A program made the position numbers and the translations under genes. Shown in pieces: positions 8,555 through 17,422 of a stretch of 64,000 bases of DNA. The stretch is taken from contig CAVPTA010000006.1 of assembly GCA_963708645.1 (NCBI GenBank), positions 1 through 64,000 on the forward strand. The letters are read 5' to 3'. Position 1 is the first letter of the stretch. Each line of letters opens with the position of its first letter. This DNA comes from RYN-133 sp963708645. GTDB lineage: Bacteria; Actinomycetota; Actinomycetes; Mycobacteriales; Jatrophihabitantaceae. The notes below the pieces were generated by a model, which made no database searches, was not told the origin of the DNA, and worked only from the letters and a program-made list of their open reading frames with translations.

Positions 8555-9892
8555 GTGAGCCGCGTCCGATCTTCCAAGCGCAGCGCGGCGGCCGTTCTGG
8601 GTCCGCTCCTGCGTGAAGCGTTGGGTGGGGAACTGCCGTTCGGTCTGCGGTTCTGGGACGGAAGCAGCACGGGGCCGCGGCAGTCACCGGTCACCCTGGT
8701 GATCGCGCGGCGCCGCGCGCTGCGCAGGTTGGTGTGGGCGCCGGACGAGATCGGGCTCGCGCGTGCTTACGTCACGGGCGACCTGGATGTCGAGGGTGAT
8801 CTGTTCGTTGCTCTGAAACTGGTCCTCGACCTCGTCCGCCCCGACGACATCGTCGGGCAACGCCCAGGCGTGCGCACGTTGGCGACGCTCGTCGCGGCAG
8901 CGGTCCGGCTGCGCGTTGTCGGGCTCCCGCCGCGCCCGCCGAAGGAGGAAGTCCGGTTGCGCGGGCGCCGGCACACGCGACGACGCGACGCCGAGGCGAT
9001 CGCACACCACTACGACATCGGCAATGAGTTCTACCGCAACGTGCTGGGCGAGTCGATGACGTACTCGTGCGCCTACTGGGACCAGCCCGAGCCCGACGTG
9101 AGCGATGCTGCCCAGCTGAGCGCGGCCCAGTTCGCCAAGTGCGATCTCGTCGCCCGCAAACTCGGGTTGGCTCCCGGCGCACGGGTGCTCGACGTCGGGT
9201 GCGGATGGGGCACCTTCGCGCTTCACGCCGCACGCACCTACCGAGCCCGTGTCGTCGGTGTGACGCTGTCAGTCGCGCAGGCTGAGCACGCACGCAAACG
9301 CATGGCCGATGCCGGCGTCGATGACCTGGTCGACATCCGAATCCAGGACTACCGCGAAGTCAGCGACGGGCCGTTCGACGCAATCGCGAGCATCGGTATG
9401 GCCGAGCACGTCGGCGCCGATCACCTGCCTGAGTACGCGGCCCATTTGTTCACCCTGCTGCGACCCCGAGGACGGCTGCTCAACCACGCGATCTCGCTGC
9501 GTCCCGACGATCCGCAGCAAGGCCCGGAATCGTCCTCGTTCATCGACCGCTACGTGTTTCCCGACGGCGAACTCGTGCCGATCGCGCGCATGATCTCAAC
9601 GCTCGAGAATGTCGGCTTCGAGGTGCGTGACCTCGAAGCGCTGCGCGAGCATTACGGCCTGACCTTGCGCGCTTGGTGCGCCAACCTCGACCGCAACTGG
9701 GACGCCGCAGTCTCGGCCGCGACGCCGGAACGCGCACGGGTGTGGCAGCTGTACATGACCGCCTCGGCGATGTCGTTCGAGTCCAACGACATCGGGGTGA
9801 ACCAGGTGCTCGCCGTGCGTCCCGGTGACAGCGGCGAGAGCGACATGCCGCCGACACGCGCTCACCTCCTGAATGCTGTGCCGCCCAACTGA
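8555..9892 (+). CDS. Cyclopropane-fatty-acyl-phospholipid synthase family methyltransferase
   Basis: A 445-residue protein. The N-terminal 150 residues are the lipid-binding region of this family; the catalytic domain has the acidic AdoMet motif VLDVGCGWGTFALHAA, the entry signature HHYDIGNEFYRNVLGESMTYSCAYW and the active-site region IASIGMAEHVG. It transfers a methyl or methylene group from AdoMet to unsaturated acyl chains of membrane lipids. GTG 8555 follows AAGGGGG (8544-8550) by four bases; a GTG at 8537 is possible. The palindrome TCACGTGA (8533-8540) sits just before. The roughly 200 bases upstream hold no gene I can support. Confidence 0.87.
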   Translation: MSRVRSSKRSAAAVLGPLLREALGGELPFGLRFWDGSSTGPRQSPVTLVIARRRALRRLVWAPDEIGLARAYVTGDLDVEGDLFVALKLVLDLVRPDDIVGQRPGVRTLATLVAAAVRLRVVGLPPRPPKEEVRLRGRRHTRRRDAEAIAHHYDIGNEFYRNVLGESMTYSCAYWDQPEPDVSDAAQLSAAQFAKCDLVARKLGLAPGARVLDVGCGWGTFALHAARTYRARVVGVTLSVAQAEHARKRMADAGVDDLVDIRIQDYREVSDGPFDAIASIGMAEHVGADHLPEYAAHLFTLLRPRGRLLNHAISLRPDDPQQGPESSSFIDRYVFPDGELVPIARMISTLENVGFEVRDLEALREHYGLTLRAWCANLDRNWDAAVSAATPERARVWQLYMTASAMSFESNDIGVNQVLAVRPGDSGESDMPPTRAHLLNAVPPN

Positions 9893-9911
9893 TCACGATC
9901 GATACGACCGA

Positions 9912-10274
9912 TCACCGCAGCAACTGCGCGATGTCGGTCGGCGCCCGCATACGCCACGCGTCGGTGACGAGTTCTTCGAGTCGATCGACATCGACGGTGT
10001 CGAGCATCAGCGGTACGAGCGGAAAGTCCTCGTACCCCCGTGCAGTGAAGAACAGATCAGGCTCGCCCAGCAACAAAGCCTCCCGCTCGGATGCGTCCCC
10101 GACGTAGAGCACGGCGATATCGACACGGATCTGTCGGGGCCGTCCGGCAATTCGCTCCGGGTACGACCACACGAATCCTTTGCCGCCGACGCGGAAGTCG
10201 AATCCTTCGCTGGGGATCTCTTCCACTCCAGGCAGGGACAGCGCAATCGTCCGGACGTCCACTGCATCGGCCAT
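9912..10274 (-). CDS. MmcQ/YjbR-like DNA-binding-fold protein
   Basis: A 120-residue protein of the MmcQ/YjbR (CyaY-like fold) family: ALSLPGVEEIPSEGF at the start, then GFVWSYPERI, and the terminal segment DRLEELVTDAWRMRAP. Its biochemical role is not established in most bacteria. ATG 10274 places the family start correctly; an upstream GTG at 10295 would add seven residues. It is convergent with the methyltransferase gene. Confidence 0.7.
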   Translation of the reverse strand: MADAVDVRTIALSLPGVEEIPSEGFDFRVGGKGFVWSYPERIAGRPRQIRVDIAVLYVGDASEREALLLGEPDLFFTARGYEDFPLVPLMLDTVDVDRLEELVTDAWRMRAPTDIAQLLR

Positions 10275-10420
10275 GACAGCAGTCTGCCCCGTCACAACAT
10301 GCCTGGACCGGTCATGTGGCGCCGAGGCCTCTCCGCGATCTGCACCGGGTCCGGCATCATGAGCACCGACATACCGCGTGAGGAGCTGGTCTGCGTGCGC
10401 CAGGATCTGGGAGCGTGCAT

Positions 10421-10993
10421 GTGAACGAGTTGCATCCGGTGCCGACTACGGAGCTGGACGTCGAGCCGCTCTCCTCGCTCGATTTTCTCGGCCAGGTCGC
10501 CGACGAGGTAGCCGTGGCGAATGACGACTCCGTCGAGATCATTGCTGCGCTCACGCGGAGGTATCTCAGCGCCTTCGCGGCGGGTGTGAGCGTGGTCGAT
10601 GCTGCCCGGCGCGCTCTGCAGATCGCGGCAGTTGTTCCGCGGGCGGCATCCAACGACGTTTATGTGTGGCAGAGTCTCCCGCTCGATCGGAGGTTCCCCG
10701 GTGGAGCGGCCGTGCTCAACGCCGCGACGTATTCGCTGTGCACCCGTGCCGAGGTTCTCGACGCATTTCCGAGTGTGATCGAGGTATCCGGTGGGCGACA
10801 ACGCGCAGGCACTGTATTGCGCTCCGCTTATCCAGCGTGCCGAGATCGTCGGCACGATCTTCGCCGTATGGCATCGCGAGCACTGGCTCTCGGACGAGCA
10901 GCGCGCGACCATGCGCGTCGTTTCGACGCTCGCCGCCAACGTCCTCGACAGGTCAGAGCTCGAGCTGGGCGTCCCTTGGGCCCGCACAGGTAA
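10421..10993 (+). pseudogene. GAF-domain-like signalling protein, frame-disrupted
   Basis: From GTG 10421, preceded by GGGAG at 10409-10413, the frame encodes an N-terminal helical segment and the first part of a GAF-like domain (SVVDAARRALQIAAVVPRA). Near the GGG at 10793-10795 the conserved reading continues one base later as DNAQALYCAPLIQRAEIVGT, FAVWHREHWLSDEQRATMRV, a typical GAF second half. Removing one G restores a single product. The 3' end is uncertain: the shifted frame runs to 11129, overlapping the convergent PH-domain gene, while the original frame stops at 10993. Without the extra base it would be an intact sensor-like protein. Confidence 0.5.
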
Positions 10994-11000
10994 CGCTGCG

Positions 11001-12524
11001 CTATGGATCGGCGAGGAACTGCGTCAACAGGGTCGGGACGGTCGCGTTGGCGAATGCGACCGCTTCGTCGTCACTGATGTCGGTGATCTTGTACTGCTGA
11101 CGTCCGGCCGCGGTGGTCGCGGTCAGTGATGCCAATCCCGACCCGCCGCTGGAAGAAGCTGCGCCGGATGTTCCAGCCGATCACGCCCGTCGGTCTGCAG
11201 CGCGCTGCGGCGCCGCACGATCGTCCCGTACCGGGTGACGAGGTATTCGCTCGGTGAGCGCATGGCCAAGACTGCGGTAGCGATCGATGCCGAGCGGGAC
11301 GGCCGCGCCGGCCAGTACGACCGCGACGACGAGCAACCACACCGGCCAGTGCGCGAACCCGACGCCGAGGACCGCGACGACAGACCAGCACCAGCGTGGC
11401 GGACAGTGCGCGCGTGAGCCTGCGGCGCAGCGCAGCGATCGGATGCCGGACCAGCGCTTCGTGAACGGCGCGTCCGTGCCGATCACGCGTCGCCGCCAGC
11501 GCGACGGCGTCGGCACGAGGTGCGGGTGGCAGAAGGATCTCGCCACCGCGCTCGGCGCCGCGTCCGACCCGCAACCCGGTGGCGATCGCCAGGCACCGCG
11601 CGCCGCGGACCGAACGCAGCAACAGCGGCTCGGACACCTCGACGCCGCGCAGTCGCCGCTGTTCGATGCTCGTCGCCCGGGTGGTGATCAGACCGCGGGT
11701 CACCTGCAGGGTGCCGCCGTTGTGGCGCGTGAGCCTGAACCGCCAGAAAGCGAGTACGTAGCCGATCGTGGACGCGATCACCACGAACGCGACCACCCCG
11801 GCCGCGACCACGACGACGTCCGCGGCCACCGGCCATCGCTCGAGGCGATGCGAGACATCGCGGATCACGCCGAGCCTGCGCACGTTCACGTGGGCCTCGT
11901 TCACGACCCGCCAGAGCACGCCGAGCAGCGCCAATCCAGTTACAGCACCGGTGAGCGTGAACGGCGCGAAGCGCAGCCAGCGCGGATCTGCCCGGACCAG
12001 TTCCTCCTCGACGTCGTGTTCGGACAGGGACGGCCTCGCCGAAGTCCGTCGGCGCCGGAACATGGCTGCGGTGCAGCAACTCGACACGCAGCCCGGCTGC
12101 CTCGGCCTGCGTCAGGCCGTCCAGGATGACCCTGTCCGCGACCCTCGCGATCAGAGGTTCCGGTGCCGATCGCGACCCGCGCCAGGCCGAGCAGTCGGTG
12201 CAGCAGGTGGGATGTCACGTCGACGGTCCGGACGCGGTCCAAGGGCGCGGTCAACGTGCGCCGTCGCAGCAACCCACGCCGCAGCTCGACGCGATCACCG
12301 GTGATCCTGTACCGGGTGGTGAACCAGCGGACCAGCGCGATTGCAGCGACGATGACGGCGATCGCCGTAGCCCACACGGTGCCGGCGTTCGTGCCGTGTC
12401 CGGCCAGCAATGCCGCGACGATCGCGGGCAGCGCCCTCGCGACCTCGACCACCGGATGCACCAGCAGCATCCTCGAGTTGAGCCGGCGCCAGTCGACCTC
12501 GGGCCGCGTCTCGACAGCGGTCAT
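11001..12524 (-). pseudogene. YdbT-like membrane protein with tandem bacterial PH domains, multiply frameshifted
   Basis: Pieces in all three frames join into one YdbT-like protein of about 500 residues: hydrophobic N-terminus (LLVHPVVEVARALPAIVAAL), a first bPH2 domain (RYRITGDRVELRRGLLRRRT), a membrane pair, a second PH domain (LTRHNGGTLQVTRGLITTRA) and a C-terminal domain (GVIGWNIRRSFFQRR). Breaks fall near 12140, 12027, 11487, 11460, 11382, 11250, 11187 and 11133; all but one need removal of one base. The reconstructed end gives AAGRQQYKITDIS and a stop at 11001. The start overlaps the YdbS-like gene (ATGA). Such pairs are conserved membrane proteins of unclear function. Confidence 0.7.
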
Positions 12525-13006
12525 GTGCCGTCGCCGGGGCTGTCCTGCGCGCGCGCAGTGAGGTCAGCGGCGAGGGTGTCGGCATCGATTCGCGTCAGGC
12601 CGTGGATCTTGACGGGCCCGGCTGCCGAAGCCGTCGTCACCGTGACGTTGGCGAGCCCGAACAGCTGTTCGATCGGACCGCGCTGGGTGTCCACGGTCTG
12701 CACCCGCGCGATCGGCGCGATGCGGCGCTCCTGGTTGAACCAACCGGTCTGGGTGTACACGGCATCGGGCGTCGCCTCCCACCGATGCACCCGGTAGCGC
12801 CAGCGCGGCATGACGATCAGGTGCGCGATTGCGATCACCGCCGCGACGAGGCCGACGAGCCAGCCGATGGGCACCTGCACCGCGACGACCGTCACCGGGA
12901 TCGCCACCACGATCCAGCCGACCAGGGCCCGCACGGTCCAGTACGAACGGGCCCGCGGGCTCACCCGGTTCGCCGGTTCGCGCAGGCGCAGCGCGGATTC
13001 GGTCAC
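12521..13006 (-). CDS. YdbS-like membrane protein with a bacterial PH domain
   Basis: A 161-residue protein with two transmembrane helices (about residues 22-62) followed by a bPH2 domain: RYRVHRWEATPDAVYTQTGW and IAPIARVQTVDTQRGPIEQL are typical of the YdbS half of YdbS/YdbT pairs. GTG 13006 is the first good start after the divergent regulator gene. Its stop overlaps the start of the YdbT-like partner, so the two are one operon. Function is unknown; membrane-associated roles in stress tolerance have been suggested for the family. Confidence 0.8.
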   Translation of the reverse strand: MTESALRLREPANRVSPRARSYWTVRALVGWIVVAIPVTVVAVQVPIGWLVGLVAAVIAIAHLIVMPRWRYRVHRWEATPDAVYTQTGWFNQERRIAPIARVQTVDTQRGPIEQLFGLANVTVTTASAAGPVKIHGLTRIDADTLAADLTARAQDSPGDGT

Positions 13007-13042
13007 GCACCCATCTTGCTCGGACGGTCGTAAGATCGCGCA

Positions 13043-15344
13043 GTGGCTGCTGGCCGCCCGCTTCCGGTCGCGGCGTCCACGCTCGTCGGGCGGGCTGACG
13101 AGCTCTCGACGCTGCGTGACCTGCTGTCCGGACCGTCGCGTTTGATCACCCTCACCGGCCCGCCCGGGGTCGGCAAGACCCGTCTGGCGATGCAGCTCGC
13201 GACGACGCTCGCACCCGGTTATCCGGACGGGGCGGCCTGGGTCGAGCTCGGACCGATCCGTAGCTCGGCCAACGTCCTCGCGGAGTTCGCCCGCGCGCTC
13301 GGTGATCCGCACGGGCGAGCGCCGACCGTGGACGCGCTCGTGGCTCGCTTTGCGCGCAGCGAGATTCTGCTGGTCGTCGACAATTGCGAGCACCTGTCCG
13401 GAGTTGCTTCTGCGATCGCGGCGGTTCTCGCCGGGATCCCTCGGGCTCGGGTGCTCGCGACGAGTCGGCAACGACTCCACCTGGTCGCCGAGGTCGAGTT
13501 TCCGGTACCGCCGCTCGCGCTTCCGGCCGAGGCCGATACCGACGATTTCGCCGAGTTGGCGCGCAATCCTTCGGTCGAACTGCTGCTCGCGCGAGCGCCG
13601 GCGCACGTCGCGCTCAGCCGGCGCACTGCGCGTCCGCTCGCCGAGGTGTGCCTGCGACTCGACGGATTGCCGCTCGCCCTCGAGTTGGCCGCGGCGCGGC
13701 TGCGGGTCTTCACGCCGAGTGAGCTGGCGTTCCGGCTCGAGCATCGGACGGTGTCGTTGTCGGGCGCGCCGCGCGACGCCCCGTCGCGCCACCGCACGTT
13801 GGTGACCGCGATCGAGTGGAGTCACGAGTTGCTTCCGGAGGCGGAGCGCACAGTGTTCCGGCGTCTGAGTGTGCTCGTCGGGGGATGGACGGTTGCGGCG
13901 GCACAGGCGGTCGCCGGGTTGCCCGAGCAGGTCGTCGTCACGGCGATCGAGGTGCTGCTCGAACAGAACTTGCTGCAACGCGTCGCGACCGATGGCGCCG
14001 CGCGGTTCGCGATGCTCGTCAGCATCCGCGATTTTGCCGCCGAGCAGCTGGCGTCGAGCGGTGAGCAGGACGCGACGCGTGACCGGCACGCCGCCTACTT
14101 CGCCGGTGTGGCGCAGGCGTGGGAAGCCACGGTCGGGACGGACGAGGAGAACGCGACCTGGACCGACTTCGAGGCGGTGCATCCAGATCTGAGTGTTGCC
14201 TTCGACTACGTCGGTTCCAGCCTGGCGAAGGTATGGCTCGGAGTGGCCCTTGCCTGGTACGGCCACATTCACGGCTCGCTCGTACAGGCACCCGCTGTGC
14301 TCGCGGCATTTCGTGTCATCGCGGCGCTGCCTCCGTCCGTCGAGGTGCCGGGTGGGCTGGACGTGGGGACACGGACGGCGATGTCGACAGCGGCCGGTGT
14401 GGCCGCGCTGGGTCTCGACGAATTGATCGAGGCGGACGCCGAACTGCGGTCGGCGGTGCGGCTGAGCGAGGCGAGTGGCGACGAACGGCGCGAGGCGGCT
14501 GCGCTTTCGTTCCTCGGCCACGTAGCGAGCGCGGCTCAGACGACCGCAGGACGCCGCACGGAACTACCGCTCCGCGCGGGCCATCTGTCAGCGCCGGGGA
14601 AACGTACGCGGTACTGCGTGGTCGGCGTTCGACCTCGGCGTGCTGATGGTCGACGCCGATGATGCGGTTGATCGAGCAAGCGCCGAACCGCTGCTGCGCG
14701 AGGCGCTGACCTACTTCGAGGACCTCGACTACGAATGGGCGGTTGCGCAGACGCTGCGCGCGCTCGCGACCGCACTGCTCGATCGCGGCGCAGCAGACGA
14801 AGCGGCCACGCTATTGGCCCGATCAGTCGTGCTGCACGATGCCGCACGCGACCGACGCGGTAGCGCGCAGTGCCTCGAGGCCCTTGCTCGCATCGCCGCC
14901 GGCCGCGGGCAGTGCGCGGCGGCCGGACGGCTGCTCGGCGCGGCGCAAACGCATCGACAGCTCGGTGCAACCACACCGACCGAACCGGAGTCGAAGCGGC
15001 TCGCCGAGGTGGAGTCAACGGTGAACGCGACGCTCGGCCGCGCCGGTGCCGACCACGCCAAGCACACAGGTCGCACCGCCGGACGCGCTGGGGTTCTCAC
15101 CCTCGCCGCGAGCATCGCGGCGCCGCCGCCACCGGCGACTGCACCGGTGGTGCTCACCCGCAGGCAGGCCGAGGTCGCCGCGCTCGTCGCCGAAGGATGC
15201 ACGAATCGTCAGATCGCGCGCTCGCTCGGAATCAGTGAGAAAACTGCAGAGATCCACGTCAGCAACATCATGAGCAGGCTGAACGTCCCGAGCCGAGCAG
15301 GCGTGGCCACCTGGGTGAGCACGCACCGCGAGTCGCCTGCGTAG
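13043..15344 (+). CDS. Large AAA/NB-ARC ATPase regulator with a LuxR-type helix-turn-helix, frameshifted
   Basis: The first frame (13043-about 14545) has a P-loop (TLTGPPGVGKTRLAMQLA), Walker B-like EILLVVDNCEHL and the sensor/winged region (LDGLPLALELAAARLRVF, FRRLSVLVGGWTVAAAQAV) of COG3903-type regulators. The rest, in the next frame, has TPR-like helices (RSARAICQRRGNVRGTAWSA) and a LuxR DNA-binding domain (LTRRQAEVAALVAEG, NRQIARSLGISEKTAEIHV). One extra base around 14531-14550 separates them; without it the protein is about 766 residues, normal for the family. It likely regulates the following methyltransferase/hydrolase genes through the palindrome at its stop codon. Divergent from the PH-domain pair. 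Confidence 0.78.
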
Positions 15345-15357
15345 GGGGTTCCCCCTA
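15342..15357. promoter_or_regulatory. Palindrome at the regulator stop codon, candidate operator
   Basis: TAGGGGG and CCCCCTA flank two Ts, a perfect inverted repeat that includes the regulator's TAG stop. It is about 80 bases before the methyltransferase ATG, where a promoter should lie, and has no following T-run, so an operator for the adjacent LuxR-type regulator is a better guess than a terminator. Confidence 0.45.
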
Positions 15358-15438
15358 TGGCATCGGTCGTCCCCGATTTCTAGACAGGGTGCAGACCGCG
15401 AACGTGGTCGATGTGTCGATCTTCAGGGGGAAACCACG

Positions 15439-16488
15439 ATGGACGAGAACAAGTTGAACGAGATGCTGGGCCGCTTCGTCACCGACCTCGGCGCCACCAT
15501 GGCTGCCGGCAACGTTGTCGTCGGGCACCGCCTTGGCTTCTATCAGGCGCTGGCCGCGGCATCGGGCTCGTCGGACGAGCTGGCGCGGCGCACCGAGTCC
15601 GATCCGCGCTACGTGGCCGAGTGGCTGCGCGGACAGGCCGCCGGTGGTTACGTCCAGTACGACGCCGACACCGACACCTATTCGCTCAGCGAGGAGCAGG
15701 CGTTCGTGCTCGCCGATCCGGACGGCGCGGTGTACGCACCGGGCGCGTTCGTACTGGCGCTCGGTGCGTTGCGCTCCGAATCACGAGTGAGCGAGGCGTT
15801 CCGGACAGGTGCGGGAATCGGATGGCACGAGCACGACGGCGACGTGTTCGTCGGCTGCGAGCAGTTCTTCCGTCCCGGCTACCTGGCCAACCTCACCACC
15901 AGCTGGATCCCGGCGATGAACGGTGTCGAGGCCAAGCTGCAAGCCGGTGCGAAGGTCGCCGATGTGGGCTGCGGGCTCGGCGCGTCGACGATCCTGATGG
16001 CAGAGAAGTACCCGGCAAGCACATTGATCGGGTGCGACTATCACGACGGTTCGATCGAACTCGCCGAGAAGCGCGCTGCCGATGCCGGCGTCGGTGACCG
16101 GATCGCGTTCGAGGTCGCCTCGGCCCAGACCTTCGCGGGCACCGGCTACGACCTGGTGACGACCTTCGACTGCCTGCACGACATGGGCGACCCGGGCGGT
16201 GCGGCCACGCACATCCGGCAGGCCCTCGCCGACGACGGCAGCTGGCTGATCGTCGAACCTTTTGCCGGCGACACGGTCGCCGACAACCTGAACCCGGTCG
16301 GACGGGTGTACTACGGCTTCTCGACCTTCCTCTGCGTCCCGAACGCGGTCTCGCAGCCGGGTGGCTACTCGCTCGGCGCGCAGGCCGGCGAGCGGGCGAT
16401 CGGCGAGGTCGTCCGGCGGGCCGGGTTCACCCGTTTCGAGCGCGTGGCCGAGACACCGTTCAACCTGGTGTACGAGGCCCGTCCGTGA
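15439..16488 (+). CDS. Class I SAM-dependent methyltransferase with an N-terminal winged helix
   Basis: A 349-residue protein resembling mycobacterial Rv2258c-type enzymes. Residues 1-90 form a winged-helix-like dimerisation domain (VVGHRLGFYQALAAA, YVAEWLRGQAAGGYVQ); residues 165-330 form the AdoMet domain with VADVGCGLGASTILMAEKYP, acidic GCDYHDGSI and LVTTFDCLHDMGDP. It should methylate a small molecule of unknown identity. The AGGGGGA at 15424-15430 sits eight bases before ATG 15439. It leads the hydrolase genes and follows the LuxR regulator, suggesting one regulated unit. Confidence 0.83.
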   Translation: MDENKLNEMLGRFVTDLGATMAAGNVVVGHRLGFYQALAAASGSSDELARRTESDPRYVAEWLRGQAAGGYVQYDADTDTYSLSEEQAFVLADPDGAVYAPGAFVLALGALRSESRVSEAFRTGAGIGWHEHDGDVFVGCEQFFRPGYLANLTTSWIPAMNGVEAKLQAGAKVADVGCGLGASTILMAEKYPASTLIGCDYHDGSIELAEKRAADAGVGDRIAFEVASAQTFAGTGYDLVTTFDCLHDMGDPGGAATHIRQALADDGSWLIVEPFAGDTVADNLNPVGRVYYGFSTFLCVPNAVSQPGGYSLGAQAGERAIGEVVRRAGFTRFERVAETPFNLVYEARP

Positions 16489-16525
16489 GTCTGGGCGGCT
16501 GCGCTGCGTCACCGAACAGGGGACA

Positions 16526-17422
16526 GTGAACGACATGCGGGCGCTGACGCCGGACCGTTGCGGCTATGCCGTGCGGTTCGGCGTGCGGCTGTATTGGGAG
16601 GAGTACGGCACCGGGCCGCAGACGATCCTGCTGCTACCGACGTGGGCGCCGCTCGACTCGCGGGTGTGGAAGCTGCAGGTGCCCTATCTGGCGCGGCACT
16701 TCCGCGTGATCGTCTTCGATCCACGGGGCAACGGCCGCTCGGATCGTCCGCAGGATCCGCAGGCACACGCCGACTGCGAACTGGTCGAGGACGCTGTCAC
16801 AGTGCTGGACGCGACCGACACCGAGTCGGCGGTGTGCGTGGGGCTGTCGATGGGCGGACGGGTGTTGCTGCAACTCGCCGTCGCTCATCCGGACCGCGTC
16901 GCCGGCGCGGTTTTCGTCGGGACGTCGGTGCGGTGGGAGGAAGAGGTGCCGAGCTGCTGGGTGCGGGAGTTCGACGACCCGTGCGTGTCTGATGTCGGTT
17001 GGGGCCGCTTCAACGCCGAGTACTGGCGGCGGGATCTACGGGGTTTCGCCGAGTTCTTCTTCGGCGAGGTGTTCAGCGAGCCGCATTCGTCGAAGCAGCT
17101 CGACGACGCCGTCGAGTGGACGCTGCAGACCGACGCCGACACGCTGATCGCCATCGAACGGGCGCCGTACCTCGGCGACGTCGAAGCCGGTCCGTCCGGC
17201 GAGCCTGAAGCAGCGCGATTGGCGAAGCTGGTCCGTTGCCCCGCGCTCGTCGTGCACGGCGACGACGACCGCATCGTCGGCGTCCAGACATCGCAACTGC
17301 TCGCCGACGCGCTCGGCTGCGGCGTCGAGGTGATCGCCGGTGGCGGACACTGCGTGACCGCACGGCACCCCGTGCGGTTCAACATCGTGTTGCGCCGCTT
17401 CGCCGACTCGGTGAGCGCATGA
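16526..17422 (+). CDS. Alpha/beta hydrolase
   Basis: A 298-residue alpha/beta-fold hydrolase. The nucleophile elbow is GLSMGG (Ser), the acid is in VVHGDDDRIVG and the His in AGGGHCVTAR, a full triad. The early segment RVWKLQVPYLARHFRVI and FDPRGNGRSDRP resemble hydrolases often attached to adenylate cyclases in actinobacteria. Substrate unknown. Its TGA overlaps the ATG of the next gene, a paralogue. Start is GTG 16526 (AGGGGA just upstream); ATG 16535 is an alternative. Confidence 0.8.
   Translation: MNDMRALTPDRCGYAVRFGVRLYWEEYGTGPQTILLLPTWAPLDSRVWKLQVPYLARHFRVIVFDPRGNGRSDRPQDPQAHADCELVEDAVTVLDATDTESAVCVGLSMGGRVLLQLAVAHPDRVAGAVFVGTSVRWEEEVPSCWVREFDDPCVSDVGWGRFNAEYWRRDLRGFAEFFFGEVFSEPHSSKQLDDAVEWTLQTDADTLIAIERAPYLGDVEAGPSGEPEAARLAKLVRCPALVVHGDDDRIVGVQTSQLLADALGCGVEVIAGGGHCVTARHPVRFNIVLRRFADSVSA

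Noticed and set aside
13007..14521. Extension of the YdbS-like gene on the minus strand to 14521
   Set aside because: Antisense to the P-loop regulator gene and of low-complexity Arg-rich content; the family start is the GTG at 13006.
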